From: Prorocentrum cordatum
Lineage: Eukaryota; Sar; Dinophyceae; Prorocentrales; Prorocentraceae
Length of the DNA stretch: 64,000 bases
NCBI GenBank assembly: GCA_963575745.1
Contig: CAUYUJ010015008.1
Location: forward strand, 278,504-342,503
Reading direction: 5' to 3'
Shown here: positions 20,308-30,570 of the stretch, piece after piece
How positions within the stretch are numbered: position 1 is the stretch's first letter
Layout of the letters: the number at the start of each line of letters is the position of its first letter
The notes under the pieces: model-generated
Told to the model about the DNA's origin: nothing
The model's database searches: none
The model's input: only the letters and a program-made list of their open reading frames with translations
Translations under genes and position numbers: made by a program

Positions 20308-21540
20308 TCAGAGCCACCGAGCCACCAGCCAGCTGCAGCTGGCCCAACCCCAGCGAGTCGAGGTACGCCTGGAGTTCCTCCTTTGTGGCGCTGGCGAGCT
20401 CCTCCCCATCGAGATGCTCTGCCTTGGCTCGGGGGCCACCTGCCGCGGCGCCGCCGCCGGGAGCCCTGCCGGATGGCGCTCGCGCCTGGCTGGGTGGGGC
20501 TGCGGCGCGGCAGCGCGGACCTCTTTCAAAACTTGTCGGAACTTCTCCTGCAGCTGCGCGGGGGGCCCCATGCCCTGCATGACCTCGGCCATCGCTGCAA
20601 GCGACCAGCGCCCGCTGCCACCGCCATCAGCCCCAGGGGGTTTCTCAACCGGGCTGGGCGCGCCGCTGCAAATCTGCGCACGGTCTGCCGTGGCCGCCAC
20701 GAGCGGAGCCCTCGCCTCTGCGATCGCGGCCTCGCCCTCCTCGACCTTCTTCTGCATCTTCGCGATGGCAGCCTTCGTCTCGACCGCGGCCCGTTGCCAG
20801 CGAACCTGTTGGTTCTCCAGCTGGGCCATCTTCTCTGACAGCGCAGTATGCTTGATGGGCGCTGGCTTGGCGTCGAACAGCTCTCCGCGGAGCTTGCCCC
20901 TCTCTGCCTTGTGCTCTGAGGCCAGCTTCTCGACAGCAGCTGGCATGGACCTCGTTTTGCCCAAGTGCTCGACGTGGCCGCCCAGCTCGGCGATCCTGGC
21001 CTTGTGGTGACCGCGTCGGCTTCCACCATCTCCGCATCTTCGTCGGCGGCTGCCAGGGGCTTCTGCTTGGCCTGTCGCAGCTCTCGCTGCAGCTGCTCCA
21101 CTTTGCTTGTGCATTGCCAGCAGCTGTTTCTCCATCGGCTTGTCGGCGCCGCCTGCCTTCCCCCCCTTGTCGGCCCGCGGCGCTCGGGCTGGGCAAGAGG
21201 CCGGGTCGGCCCCGCGCGCCTCGGGCTTCCCCAGGAACGCCGTGGCTTTGGCGATGCCGCAAGAGTGACAGGCCAGCTTGTCTGCGAAGTTGATGAAGGG
21301 CTTCCCATTCCGCCCTGTGCACCACTTGCAGCACCATGTCGTTCTCTGCTGATCGCGGCGGCCCGCGGGCGCCATCGCGGCCCGACTGCCGGCGCGCGGG
21401 GGCCACGAGGTGCAGTTCCCAACAGGCAACGATAGCCAGAGCGGCCTTGACAGCGTCGTGGCTCTCCAAGAGATTCGCTCAAAGCGCGACCCCTCGCGCT
21501 CAGAACGCCCTCTCGGACTCGCGGTCGTCCGGGGGCGCAT
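20308..21540 (-). CDS. LINE-2 ORF1: zinc-finger and coiled-coil protein
   Basis: 410 residues from an ATG only 3 nt after the intact spliced leader, which fixes the start. Residues 69-95 carry paired Cys knuckles, CCKWC and CHSCG, about 20 apart, a nucleic-acid-binding finger. A long Glu/Lys/Ala-rich coiled coil follows at about 205-290 (EKMAQLENQQVRWQR, EGEAAIAEARAPL). The C-terminal third is Pro/Arg-rich. Finger plus coiled coil is the usual plan of a LINE ORF1 RNA chaperone that packages element RNA. ORF2 begins 40 bp before its stop in another phase. The reading frame is intact. Confidence 0.75.
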   Translation of the reverse strand: MRPRTTASPRGRSEREGSRFERISWRATTLSRPLWLSLPVGNCTSWPPRAGSRAAMAPAGRRDQQRTTWCCKWCTGRNGKPFINFADKLACHSCGIAKATAFLGKPEARGADPASCPARAPRADKGGKAGGADKPMEKQLLAMHKQSGAAAARAATGQAEAPGSRRRRCGDGGSRRGHHKARIAELGGHVEHLGKTRSMPAAVEKLASEHKAERGKLRGELFDAKPAPIKHTALSEKMAQLENQQVRWQRAAVETKAAIAKMQKKVEEGEAAIAEARAPLVAATADRAQICSGAPSPVEKPPGADGGGSGRWSLAAMAEVMQGMGPPAQLQEKFRQVLKEVRAAAPQPHPARRERHPAGLPAAAPRQVAPEPRQSISMGRSSPAPQRRNSRRTSTRWGWASCSWLVARWL

Positions 21541-21543
21541 TGC

Positions 21544-21565
21544 CTTGAGCCAAAATGGCTACGGA
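21544..21565 (-). other. Genomic spliced leader, perfect, at the 5' end of LINE-2
   Basis: All 22 positions match the DinoSL. Its outermost base (21565) is also the first base of the right target-site duplication. The ORF1 ATG follows after GCA. No GT splice donor follows the leader, so this is not an SL RNA gene. Confidence 0.97.
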
Positions 21566-21579
21566 ATAGATGCTCTGGG
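21565..21579. other. Target-site duplication, right copy, of LINE-2
   Basis: AATAGATGCTCTGGG, 14 of 15 bases identical to 13969-13983. Repeat R units resume immediately after it. Confidence 0.75.
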
Positions 21580-21716
21580 TTTTCTGCCGTGCTCCTTCGT
21601 GTTCCGCCGTCTTCATGTGTGTTCAACCGTGCTCCTGTGTATGGCGTCATGGTCCTGCTCTGCCGTGCTCCTGTGCGCTGTGCCGTCCTCCTGTGTGTTC
21701 TGCCGCGCCCCGGCCC
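21580..21716 (-). repeat. Repeat R array
   Basis: About six to seven 20-bp units (TTCTGCCGTGCTCCTTCGTG, GTTCTGCCGCGCC). It ends where the forward helicase gene starts, so the helicase has no recognisable 5' end of its own. Confidence 0.88.
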
Positions 21717-23560
21717 AAGGCGAAGCGGCAGGTCTCCTGCTGGCGGAGGCCTCGGCGACGCTGGAGCGCACCGTCGACGACCCCGACCACCCCAGCGCCA
21801 ACCAGCGCACGGGCACACCCGCACTGACGGCTCAGCAGGCGGAAGATTCCCCGGGCAGCGTCTTCCAACGACTGTTGCCGGCCCCCGAGGAGGAACACCT
21901 GGGGCGCACCTGCGACCTGCGCCGCGCCAACGACGCCCAACGACGCTGCGTGCTTGCGACCCAGAACTCTCTCCTTACCCCATGTCACGGGCCTCCCGGA
22001 ACCGGGAAGACCAAGGTCGCGGCCTGCGTGGCGGACGCCCACATGTCGCGCCTCGCCCCAGGGTGGGGCGTAGGGTGTTTTGGCGGCGCCGCCGGATCCA
22101 TGGACAACCTGGCAGAGCAAATCGGAAAGAACCCGAACCCAGCCAACAAGGACCTGTTCCCGCGCATGGCCGCGCGCCTCGCACACGAGGACAAGTTAAA
22201 GGGCAGCGTAGCCAAAACGATCACCGTCGTCGCCAAGTACGCCAATATGTACAACATATCGGAGGACGAGGTCACCACGGGGAACGCAAACTGGTTCCAC
22301 AAGTTCCGAGCGGAAGTCACGACAGAGGCAAAACCTATCCTGGCCACACACGAGGCGGGAGCCGACCTCTGGGACAAGAAATTCCTCATATGTCTCCTCG
22401 ACGAGGCAGGGCAGACGTCCGAGCCCATGGCCATCATGTCCCTGAAACACGCTGTCAGATGCGGGGCCAGTGCGGTCCTCTTCGGCGACGAGCGGCAGCT
22501 GTGCCCGACGGTCAAATCCCAGCAGGCACTGCGCTGGGGGCTAGGAGTGCCCATTCTCGCCAACTACGCGGCAGCCACAGGGGACATCCCCGAGTGCAAC
22601 GTCATTCTGGAGGAGTGCAATCGGATCCATCCGTCCCTGCTCGCGTGGCCCTCGCCCACGTTCTACGGGGGCAGGCTAGTCTCCGCCATCCTGGACCCCC
22701 TGCTGCAGCGACCATGCGCCGAAGGACTGGAGCGGCCGCTCGCACGGCCTTTGAACGACCAAGAATACGAAGCAGCAAAGGACGAGGACGGCAACTAGGG
22801 AATCGGCGGCACCGTCTACGACCGGCATCGCTTCATACTTGCTCACATCCCCTCGCAAGAGGTCCAGTCCACGATCCAGGGCGGCCGCGCCAACTTTCAC
22901 GAAGCACGCGCAGTGGTTGCCCTGGTGAAGGCCCTCGCACCATGGGTACGAAGGACCAACAGCACCATCCTCGCACAGTCGGCGCGCAAGCTCCAGCTGA
23001 CCCCCGCACTGGCAGGCAACCCCTGCACGGCGCACGACATCAGACGCTGCTCGCGGGCGGCGCAAGGGGGAGGATCCGAGATGAACACGGGCGGCCCCGG
23101 CCCCCTGCGCCAACAGGGGCAGGGCAGCTCCAACTCCTCTCAGGCCGGCAAGGGGCCCGCGGGAGGGACATGGATCAATCGCGCCACGGCAGCAAACGGC
23201 CTGAGCGAACGCTTCAGAAGTATCGCAGACCTGTTCCCAGACCTCCTGGAAAGCGAGGCGATCCGTGTCACCGCCATCGACGCCGCCCAGGGACAAGAGG
23301 CGTCCGTCGTCATCCTGATGACCACCCGTGCCAACTCCATGCTCAATTGGGGCCATGTGGACGACCGGCACCGCATCAACGTGGGGCTGACGCGCCCACA
23401 GTGCAACCTTATCATGACCGCGGACGCAAGGATGTTCCGCACGGCCACAGACGCTGCACTCCATCACCTGAGCACCTGGGCCCGGAAGGCAGACCTCGCC
23501 ATCGAATTCCACCTCAACCGGGACGGATCACTGCGCCAGTCCAAAGCTGATTCAAGCGTC
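21717..23560 (+). pseudogene. UPF1-like superfamily 1 helicase, with in-frame stop
   Basis: One phase carries the whole motor domain. Walker A GPPGTGKT is at 21989-22012, motif II LLDEAGQTSEP near 22394, motif III FGDERQLCPTV near 22480, and the motif IV region EECNRIHPSL near 22613. An in-frame TAG lies at 22796-22798; then, in the same phase, come motif V VTAIDAAQGQEASVVIL (about 23270) and motif VI RINVGLTRPQ (about 23375). Sequence right after the TAG is still helicase-like, so only the stop interrupts it. The family unwinds RNA or DNA with ATP. The N-terminus is cut off by repeat R. It is either a pseudogene or a readthrough stop; I favour decay because frameshifts follow. Confidence 0.85.
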
Positions 23561-23645
23561 TTCAAGGACGACCCCCCCGAGACTGCCAACTCAGAAGAAG
23601 GCCCGGCTGTTAGCGGAAGCCGACCACAGACGAAAGGAGAATGCA

Positions 23646-25014
23646 GTGATCAAGGCCCGCCAGGCTCAACAGGCTGGCTTCTCGGCGCGCGCCGACCTAC
23701 CGCTCCCCGCCGACCACGGCTGGAAGGACCTGGAGGGCGACGTCAACGCTGCAGCGGTGAGGCTACTAGGCTGCCCAGCATTCGGACCCTGCCTACTATG
23801 GTGCCTCGGACTACATCCGCACCAGTACGGCGTTGCGGATCAGCCTGCGGAGCCCAGCCTGCGGAACAGGAAGGGATGGAGCATGAACGGGTACCTCTTT
23901 TTCTGCTCTGCACTTGTAGGACTGGACGCCGGCAACCTGGTTTACACGGCGGTCTTCGCGACAATCATGTGGGCCATCGGACTCGGAGTCACGGACAACG
24001 ACAACGCCCACGCAGTCGACCCCGACCTGATCCCACCCCGAAGGGACCAGCCGAACATGCCGAGAACGTGGCACGTTATGGAAGCCTGCATCCCCGCCGA
24101 CGTCCCCAGGCGCAGACCCAAATGCTGGCAGCCGTCCACCTGCAAGTGCCACAAGCACAAGGAGCCACCCACACCGCCAGTGTTTCAAGCATTCTGCGAC
24201 ATGGGCCCGAGGGGGCGCCCGGCCACTGCTTTCAACAGCCTCCTGGACAGCGCCGGAGCAATTCTGGGAGCTATCCAGGCCAAGATCCTACTCGCCTCGT
24301 CCCTGCCCATGCAACGCGAACCACGCCCCTGCCTGTATCCGCACGGGGCCGCCGGGGGCATTGGCGACGTGATCGAGGCCATCCTTGGCTTATGCGAGCC
24401 GTACCGCCCGCGCGACAAGACGGCTCGTGACCAGCTAGGCGCACTGTTCGGACTACAGTGGCGGCACTTCAAGGAGCTGCACTCGGTGCTGGAGCTCCTG
24501 ATCACTGCGGTGTCCCGCTTAGTCATGGTCGCCCACCACCACCCCCTGGCCAAGAGTGCGAACTGTCCCGCGACCTGGAGGGACCTCGAGGCTAAGAAAT
24601 TCCCACTCCAGGCCACCCTCGCGGTCATCGGAGGCACCGTGTCTACCGCCGACCTGTCAGCCCTGGCGTACCAGGAGTGCGCCGCAGGTGCACTCTACGT
24701 TGACGTGCTCGTGTCCGGCATCGGCCTCACCGACGATAGGTGGGGGGAACTCATTCGCGCGCCTGAACCTGGACGCGCCCGCCCCTCCCGAGCCACGCCC
24801 TGGAGTGACGCTAAGGCCCCCGTGGATAGACGACCGAGACACCAGGTGGACGAAGGAACAGAACAAGGCCGAGTTCTACTGCCAAGGGTGTCTACGCGGC
24901 ACTTTCAAGCACGACAGAAGCGCCTACGTCAGCAAGCGGATCCGCCAGATCATTACGGTCAACAGGCTGACGGAGTACTACCAAGGATGGGACCTCACCT
25001 GGCTGCGCATCTGA
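23646..25014 (+). pseudogene. Continuation of helicase gene, unknown domain, frameshifted
   Basis: Two phases carry protein-like sequence. Phase one (23646 to about 24780) has a hydrophobic pair (YLFFCSALVGL; LVYTAVFATIMWAIGLGV) that may be membrane helices, a Cys/His cluster (CWQPSTCKCHKHK) and a Leu-rich helical part (LHSVLELLITAVSRLVMVAHHH). Phase two (about 24800-25014) ends PPWIDDRDTRWTKEQNKAEF, then CQGCLRGTFKHDRS, before a TGA. I recognise no family. It probably belongs to the same long protein as the helicase, since no promoter, leader or repeat separates them. Confidence 0.45.
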
Positions 25015-25032
25015 TGCTGGACCACGAAGGCC

Positions 25033-26434
25033 ATGGAAGAGCGCCAGCCCATTCCAGACGACGTGGACTTCAAGGACTGGATCAACGACCGCCCCGACGA
25101 CACGCTGGTGCGCACAACGCGCGCCCTGCCAGGACTGTGTCCGACGTCAACACCTACGGCCCTAACACCCCTGGAGCACCTGCTGGTCCCGCTGGAAGGC
25201 GACCTGAACCCGCTCAATGTCGGAACCACCCTCCCTGCCAGTAACACGAACGACGATCGCCTGATCTCTCACTTCTACAAGAAGAATGTCGGCATCTGGC
25301 GATGCGACGGCTGCCCCCGGGGCACAGAGGGACACAGGCGGGAAACAGGGCTGGTTTTCCCTGGCATGTATGGGCACGCCGCTGACCCAGAAGTACTCCG
25401 CACCGGCTTCACCCTGGTCCACGGGCCCCCACCCATACCGCGAATGAGGGGGATGTTCCTGACAAAGCGCTGGCACGCAGGCTGGTGCTGCAAGGAATGC
25501 CTGATCCACCAGTGTGACACGGCCCCGTCAGCAGTGAAACAAGCACTCGACAGGCACGGCCCTGACGTATACCCTAGCGTAGGAGCCAAACCTCTCGCCG
25601 CACTACCGGGCACCCCCGCCTCGTCGTCAGACGTCGCAGCACGCCCCAGCCTGAAGGAAGTGCAGCGACGCGCCTCTGCCTGGGACGAGGAGGCACGCAT
25701 GCATCAGGAGCGCCTTCACAATTCACTGCAACAACGCCTGGCCTGGGAGCGGCGACCGGCGGACAGGGAGACGCGCGCAGAGGCGGCGGCACAGATCAGG
25801 GGCGAAGGCGACGAGGAGACGCACGGCCGACGGGCCAGGCACACAGACCCCAGCCAGCCCACGGCCTCAGCCCAGCCAACCGCCGGGCACACGTCCAGCA
25901 GCGAGCCCCAGCAGCACGCCGCCCCCCGAGCGGGCGCGCGCCCCGACCGCACCTCCAACCAGGCTGAATGCCCAAGACCCGCCAAGGAAAGGCGCCTGAC
26001 ACCCTGCCCGCCCACTCACGGTGGCGACTCACTCCCGCCCACTCCGCGCGGCGACGAGCCGGCCCTGGCCCCGCCCGCCACGAGACCTACAGTTACCAAG
26101 TCTGCAGGGGCGCCACCGGCCGTCGGCGCGGCACCTGAACCCCCCCCAAGCGCACGGCACCAAGCAGCCGCGAGCGGCAGCAAGGGCGAGTCCCGGACGC
26201 GCCCATCCAAGGCTCCTTTCGCCCGCTCGCAACGGACAGCCCGTGCATCCAGGGCGGCGACTACGCGGCCATCAGGAGCGACCCCCCCCCCGCGCCAGGT
26301 GGTTCAGCTCGGCGGACAGCGCCGAGCCCCTGTCGACGCAGCCCCTGGGCGGAACGGCATTCGGACCCGCCCTCAACGTCTTGGCCCGCGAACAGGACGG
26401 GCGGACCCTGATCGTCCAGATCGGCAGCGAGTGA
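25033..26434 (+). pseudogene. Cys-rich segment with disordered tail, helicase-linked
   Basis: It continues the preceding phase after the TGA at 25012-25014, from an ATG at 25033. Residues 90-165 carry two paired-Cys sites (CDGCPRGTEGH; CCKECLIHQC) likely to bind zinc. A charged helix follows (KEVQRRASAWDEEARMHQERL), then a long Pro/Ala/Arg-rich disordered part. Near 26285 the convincing frame changes to one ending GGTAFGPALNVLAREQDGRT before a stop at 26434. Low-complexity GC-rich sequence makes the frame uncertain there. Function unknown. Confidence 0.4.
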
Positions 26435-27711
26435 CTGGAAGTCTGGGGCGCCGGTACCAGGACGCTACGCGCGAACGTCCTCCGCAACGACGCAGCGCCC
26501 CGGACAGCAGCCTTCCTGGGCAGAACCTACAGCGAGGCACACGGGGTGCAGGCACCAGCGGCCCCCGCCAGTCCCTGGCTCGGCGCCGGCATCGAGGGCG
26601 ACAAAATGACGCCCCCAGGACGGGCTCAGCCCGACCCCAAGCTCGAACCTTGCGCGTCGCGAGCGGACACACAAGATCCCCCCTGCGAACCTGCACCCCT
26701 TGTGCCCCCTAAGTAGGAGGACCCTGACTGGACCAACGACGACCAGGAACAAGAGAAGAAGCTGAGGCTCGCAGAGGCCTTAAGCAGGGCCCACGCCGTC
26801 TCCTCACCCTCAGACTCCGACACAGTCGAGGAGGGCCAAGCCAAGGCGAGCCCTCGTGACGAACGACGCAGCAGTCCCGAGCGCGACTCAAGCAGTACCT
26901 ACCAGACCCAGCCAGCCGGCGCACCCACGGAACCGATCTCGTTTCTGGCGGCCGCTGCCGACAACCGGGCGCTGCACGCGCGGCCCAGATCCAAAGGCCC
27001 AGAAGACAGGCCCCCCGCGCTCAACCCCCTCCCTGCGCATGAGCTCGGGCGCGTGCGCGGCAGGGCGCGGGGACCAGTTGCCTGGGAGTCATACGAGACT
27101 GCGGCGAGGCGCGCGCCCAAAGAAACTGGCGACCGGACCCGTGCTGAAGAGCACGACCGCGACCGCGACCGCGACCGCCACAAGGGCGCAGCGGGAGCAC
27201 CGTGGCGCAAGCAAGACGCCAACGACTGGGACAGAGAACCAGGGAGCGCTACTGGGATCAGGACCGAGACAGTGGCAGGGGCACAGGGGGCACCCCCTGG
27301 CGCCAGCCAGAACCACGCAGCTCTCACCGCAGGGACGATCGCCGCAACCCTGACCCCAGCTGCCCACGGACAGTCTTCTGCGTCGGCTGGCAGCGCCGCC
27401 TACACGAGACAGCAGTCACACACCTGAAGAGGCTGCAGGCCGAGGGGGGATGCCACTTCAACGCAACCTGGCACTCGCAGCGCAGGCATATGCGCAAGGA
27501 GCAAGGCAAAGGCAAATCCAAACACCAGGTCGCTATGCACCCGCAAAACTGGCAACAATGGATAATCGACACATTTCTGGAAGACATGGACAGCAGCAAC
27601 CATCGCGCGGAGGCGTGGTCTCGCAACACCGGCGTCTACGTGGATGGACTGGGATCGGGAGAAGGCCCTGTGCCAGGACGCCCAAAAGAAAAGAGAGGTC
27701 GCCAAAGGTGA
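26435..27711 (+). pseudogene. Arg/Asp/Pro-rich C-terminal region, frames uncertain
   Basis: The sequence is open in two forward phases. The first (about 26435-26713 and 26716-27427) has VWGAGTRTLRANVLRNDAA and an Arg-Asp repeat (AEEHDRDRDRDRHKGAAG). The second (27202-27711) ends in a more natural protein: KRLQAEGGCHFNATWHSQR, HPQNWQQWIIDTFLEDMD. The last part may be the true C-terminus of the 21.7-27.7 kb gene. Nothing identifies a function. Confidence 0.3.
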
Positions 27712-28374
27712 AGGGCGCGGAGAGGACCGGGCGCGCAGCTCCGGGCACAACGACAACTGGACCGGAAAACGCCCTAGGCGCTGACCAGCCTGCGACCGGG
27801 CCTCCCCTCACTGACACGGCACGCCGCGACCGCCCTCCCACGCCCCCAACAACGTGCGGCAAGGTCCTGGTCCCACCCACTGTTGGCCACGCCCACCACC
27901 TGTTCCCCCTTCCTCCTCCCTCTTCAACTGGCTTGGGACCGTGCACCCCCCTGCTCGCGCAACGCGACCGCCCTCCTACGTTCCCACAACTTGCGGCAAG
28001 GTCAAGTTCCTAACCCACCGCTAGACACGCCCCCCACCTGTGCCCCCTTCCCCCCCCCTCTTCACCTGACGTGGGACCGCGTGTCCTCCCTTCCCCCCCC
28101 TACCTGTGCCCCCGCAGCACTTGAGACGAGAGCTGTCCACGCACGGCGACCGCTTGCTGGCCCACCTGGTCTCCGACTGCACCTGCCCCCCCCCCCTCAC
28201 CTACCTGTAACGTGTTCTGGGAGCGTGTGTCCTACCTGTGCCCATCGGGGCCCAGTCCCCACACGCGAGCACCCACGGTGCGGGCTGGCACGACGACGGC
28301 TGGCGAGGCGCGCCGGCCTTTCTCCTCCGTGTTCGCTTCTTTCCCCCCCCCGCCCCCCCCCCCCTCCCATGGCG
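27712..28374. other. C-rich intergenic DNA with poly-C tracts
   Basis: No gene. A Pro-rich phrase with ACCCACC, CGCGACCGCCCTCC and CACCTGTGCCCCC recurs three to four times between 27820 and 28210. Poly-C runs of 7-12 bases occur at 28040-28190 and 28340-28370. The last run marks the break point of the copia element. Confidence 0.6.
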
Positions 28375-29060
28375 GCAGCGCCCGGTGTCGCACCACTGAA
28401 TGCTGTGCACGAGCCCGCGCATCATCATCTGTCGTATCCAATTGATGTGCCCTAAAAGGAGACATTCAGTCGGCTGCTTCAAGTCTTTGCTTCACAAAGA
28501 CTTAATAACAGACTCAGCATCTATGGTCAAAGTGACCTTGATGCCCAGGCTGCCAACTCAAGCATGTCTTTCAACTGAGTGGGAGCGAGCGGCCCTGCGT
28601 GGAGCTCGTGCAGAGTCGCGATCGTGGGATAACAGTCCTCCAAATTATGGGCAGCTGCTAGTGTCTCTGCTGAATAGCTCGAGCGGACTTGCTAGCGGTG
28701 AGACTTGAAATGCGCGTCGATCAAGTGGACGACGGGCTTAACAGATGGCGTGTTTCCACGCCGTAGCAGGTTTGCCCCGCGAATACCATAGCCCTCGACG
28801 TCGTCATCGGCGTTTCCACCCAGGCGTCGGCAACATGAGTCGCTGTGCAGGTCGACCTCGCCCGTAGGGGTCATCGCCTGATAAGCGATCTTCTTGGGAC
28901 AGGCCAGCAGTTCCCTGGTGGTCGCGTTCAGTCGTCGTACTTGCACATTGGTCGGTTCTTGGACACGCTGTAGAGATACGACATACAACATCAACCACAC
29001 CTGGGTGATTAATGCATGCGCCAGCGCGCCTCTGAGGCTGACGAACATGTCTGCAACCAT
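28375..29060 (-). pseudogene. Copia RNase H, 3' truncated
   Basis: Frame 29060-28692 has VDLHSDSCCRRL (first catalytic Asp) and the dinoflagellate-copia phrase VHLIDAHFKSHR. After the stop at 28692 the domain continues in shifted phases: YSAETLAAAHNLEDCYPTI (catalytic Glu), then TECLLLGHINWIRQMMMRGL and HSIQWCDTG at about 28460-28385. The ending should continue into the copia DxRDMxADxLTK-type block, but the sequence changes to poly-C at about 28375. That break is where the element was cut. Confidence 0.75.
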
Positions 29061-29129
29061 CTTGGGCGCCTTAGCGTCAGCGTCAGCGCCGGTATGTTCA
29101 GGATGTTGTATAGGACGGAGATGCTTGAT

Positions 29130-29853
29130 CTATTCGTCTTGGTCCAAGGTAACATTGCCGTCCTCATCTTGGGTATATCTCACAGCACAATTGGTGCATG
29201 CGTGCATGTTGAGCTTACACTGACCAAAGGTGTCCTCTACGCACTTGACATATTTGTCAATGGTGTCCTCAGCAACGGCCATATTGATATCATCAACATG
29301 TTTGGTCGTAAGCAGGTTGCTGCTCGTCTCGAACTCCTCGTCGTAGGACGTGGGTCGGAGACCACGCCCTCTGGCGGCCCTTCTGAGCTTTAGGGGGGAA
29401 GCTCGGGGTACGTCTTTGGTGCGAGTGCCTGGTTTGCGGCACTGTAAGCAGTGTTTTGACTCGTCGTAGTGTACGAATCCTGGGAGTCCGAAGCACCGTG
29501 GCCGATCCAGGCGGCAAACTAAAACATGCGACCCGTTCCTTTTCACCAGTTGCTTCAGCAAGTTCATGGTAGGTCAACCCTTTCAGCAAGGTCATGCTGA
29601 TGTCGAGGGAAGCAATGATTCATTGTTTCTCGCACGCTGCCGTGCTCGCGAGTAGTACCTGGCTGGACCGCCGCGCTGTTCCCGAGAAGGCTTCCACGTC
29701 GAAGGCTTCAAGGCCCATGAAGCCTCGAAGCACCAGGCGTAATCTGATGGTACGTTCCATCTCGCCCTTCTCCTTCTTCACAAACTTCCATGTGTACACA
29801 TACCTCGAAGTCATGATGTTTGACGCTTGGATATGTCTTGCATTTTGAAACAC
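29130..29853 (-). pseudogene. Copia reverse transcriptase, two frames
   Basis: Frame 29853-29620 carries the RT fingers/palm start (SRYVYTWKFVKKEKGEMERT, RLRLVLRGFMGLEAF, FSGTARRSSQVLL). Frame 29567-29130 carries the palm catalytic site as TTKHVDDINMAVA, the dinoflagellate copia form of YVDD, then FGQCKLNMHACTNCAVRYTQ. Both Asp of the VDD are kept. A frameshift between 29620 and 29570 separates the halves. It copies element RNA into cDNA in virus-like particles. Confidence 0.82.
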
Positions 29854-29859
29854 TTGTTG

Positions 29860-30570
29860 TCAAACCATGTCTTGAGTTCGATGTAGAGGCCCTTCGATAC
29901 TTTCCCGAGTCGCGTGGATGTCAGCCTTCGCGAGGAGGTCGTCTTCCTTGACGACCGCAGCTCGCTTTGCAGCGGCGGCAACGTATACTCGCATAGTGGT
30001 CACACGGTCGGCATCTGGTACCATGTGCTTGTGTTCGGAAAAGACTACCTTTGACATTTCTGCCGCGAAGCAGAGCTCGACATATTGCCCGTTTTCGTCT
30101 GAGTCCAATCCGTAGCTGCAGTCTCCGACCATGGAGCACAATGAGACGTGATACGTCTCCTCAGTGTCGGAGTCGCGTGGGCGCCCCCACTTCGGCAGGG
30201 TCCCCCGCTGTTCTTCAGCTACAGTGATCAGCACACGATGGTCTGGAACCATCTGCGCGGGCATTGTGGAAAGGTCCTCTAGTGGAGTTGCCTCCAGCAG
30301 TTCCTGTTCATCTTGTAGTTCTGCACACCGCACTTCCATGACGTGTGACTCGAGATCAGCCTCCGATTCCTCATAGATCGTGGGAAGCTGTCCATCATCC
30401 TGTGGTGATTCGGCTTCTGAGGCTTCTCTGGCAATTCCACCCGGTGTCGGTGCATCCGCTAATTCCTCAAACCGCGTCATGTCCTGGTCAAAACCTGCTT
30501 GAGGTTTGGTGGACTTCAGGCACTGGATGATTCTCGAATGTGCTGATCCAGTTATATTACGCATGTTCAA
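29860..30570 (-). pseudogene. Copia polyprotein linker before RT
   Basis: A 236-residue acidic frame (ESEADLESHVMEVRCAELQDEQELLE) leading into EDDLLAKADIHATRESIEGPL, the conserved helix just upstream of copia RT. No catalytic motif is expected here. It sits between integrase C-terminus and RT in correct order. Confidence 0.6.

Larger units (their letters stand above)
16514..20347 (-). pseudogene. LINE-2 ORF2: AP endonuclease plus reverse transcriptase
   Basis: 1277 residues opening at TTG and overlapping ORF1 by 40 bp in another phase. Residues 58-73 are a Met run from an ATC microsatellite. Residues 95-315 are four to five 49-residue repeats. Endonuclease: TANVNSF (about 409), QETH with Glu434, IAGDCN with Asp555/Asn557, DH at 594-595, and PHQPV at 620 replacing the usual SDH. 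RT: GTRLIGL near 999, motif A VDLWKCFE with Asp1069, motif B EQGIVAGCS at 1122-1130, and motif C LLDGIS with Asp1161-Gly1162, where two aspartates are expected. A 21-bp duplication near 18219-18265 gives RDLVGRS twice. The Gly at motif C should abolish polymerase activity. Confidence 0.85.
13984..21564 (-). mobile_element. LINE-2: full-length SL-headed non-LTR retrotransposon
   Basis: A 7.6-kb reverse-strand element bounded by a 15-bp target-site duplication and beginning exactly with an intact DinoSL. Order: ORF1 (zinc finger, coiled coil), ORF2 (endonuclease, RT), then thumb and RNase H segments in shifted frames, then a 3' region. Because the SL sits right at the duplication, a complete trans-spliced RNA was copied to its 5' end. 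It is inactive as seen: RT motif C is damaged and the C-terminal part is frameshifted. Confidence 0.88.

Noticed and set aside
11174-21565. Spliced leader RNA genes at the three SL sites
   Set aside because: An SL RNA gene needs a GT donor right after CAAG and a short structured intron with Sm site. Here CTGG, GCAA or CCAT follows and coding sequence begins.
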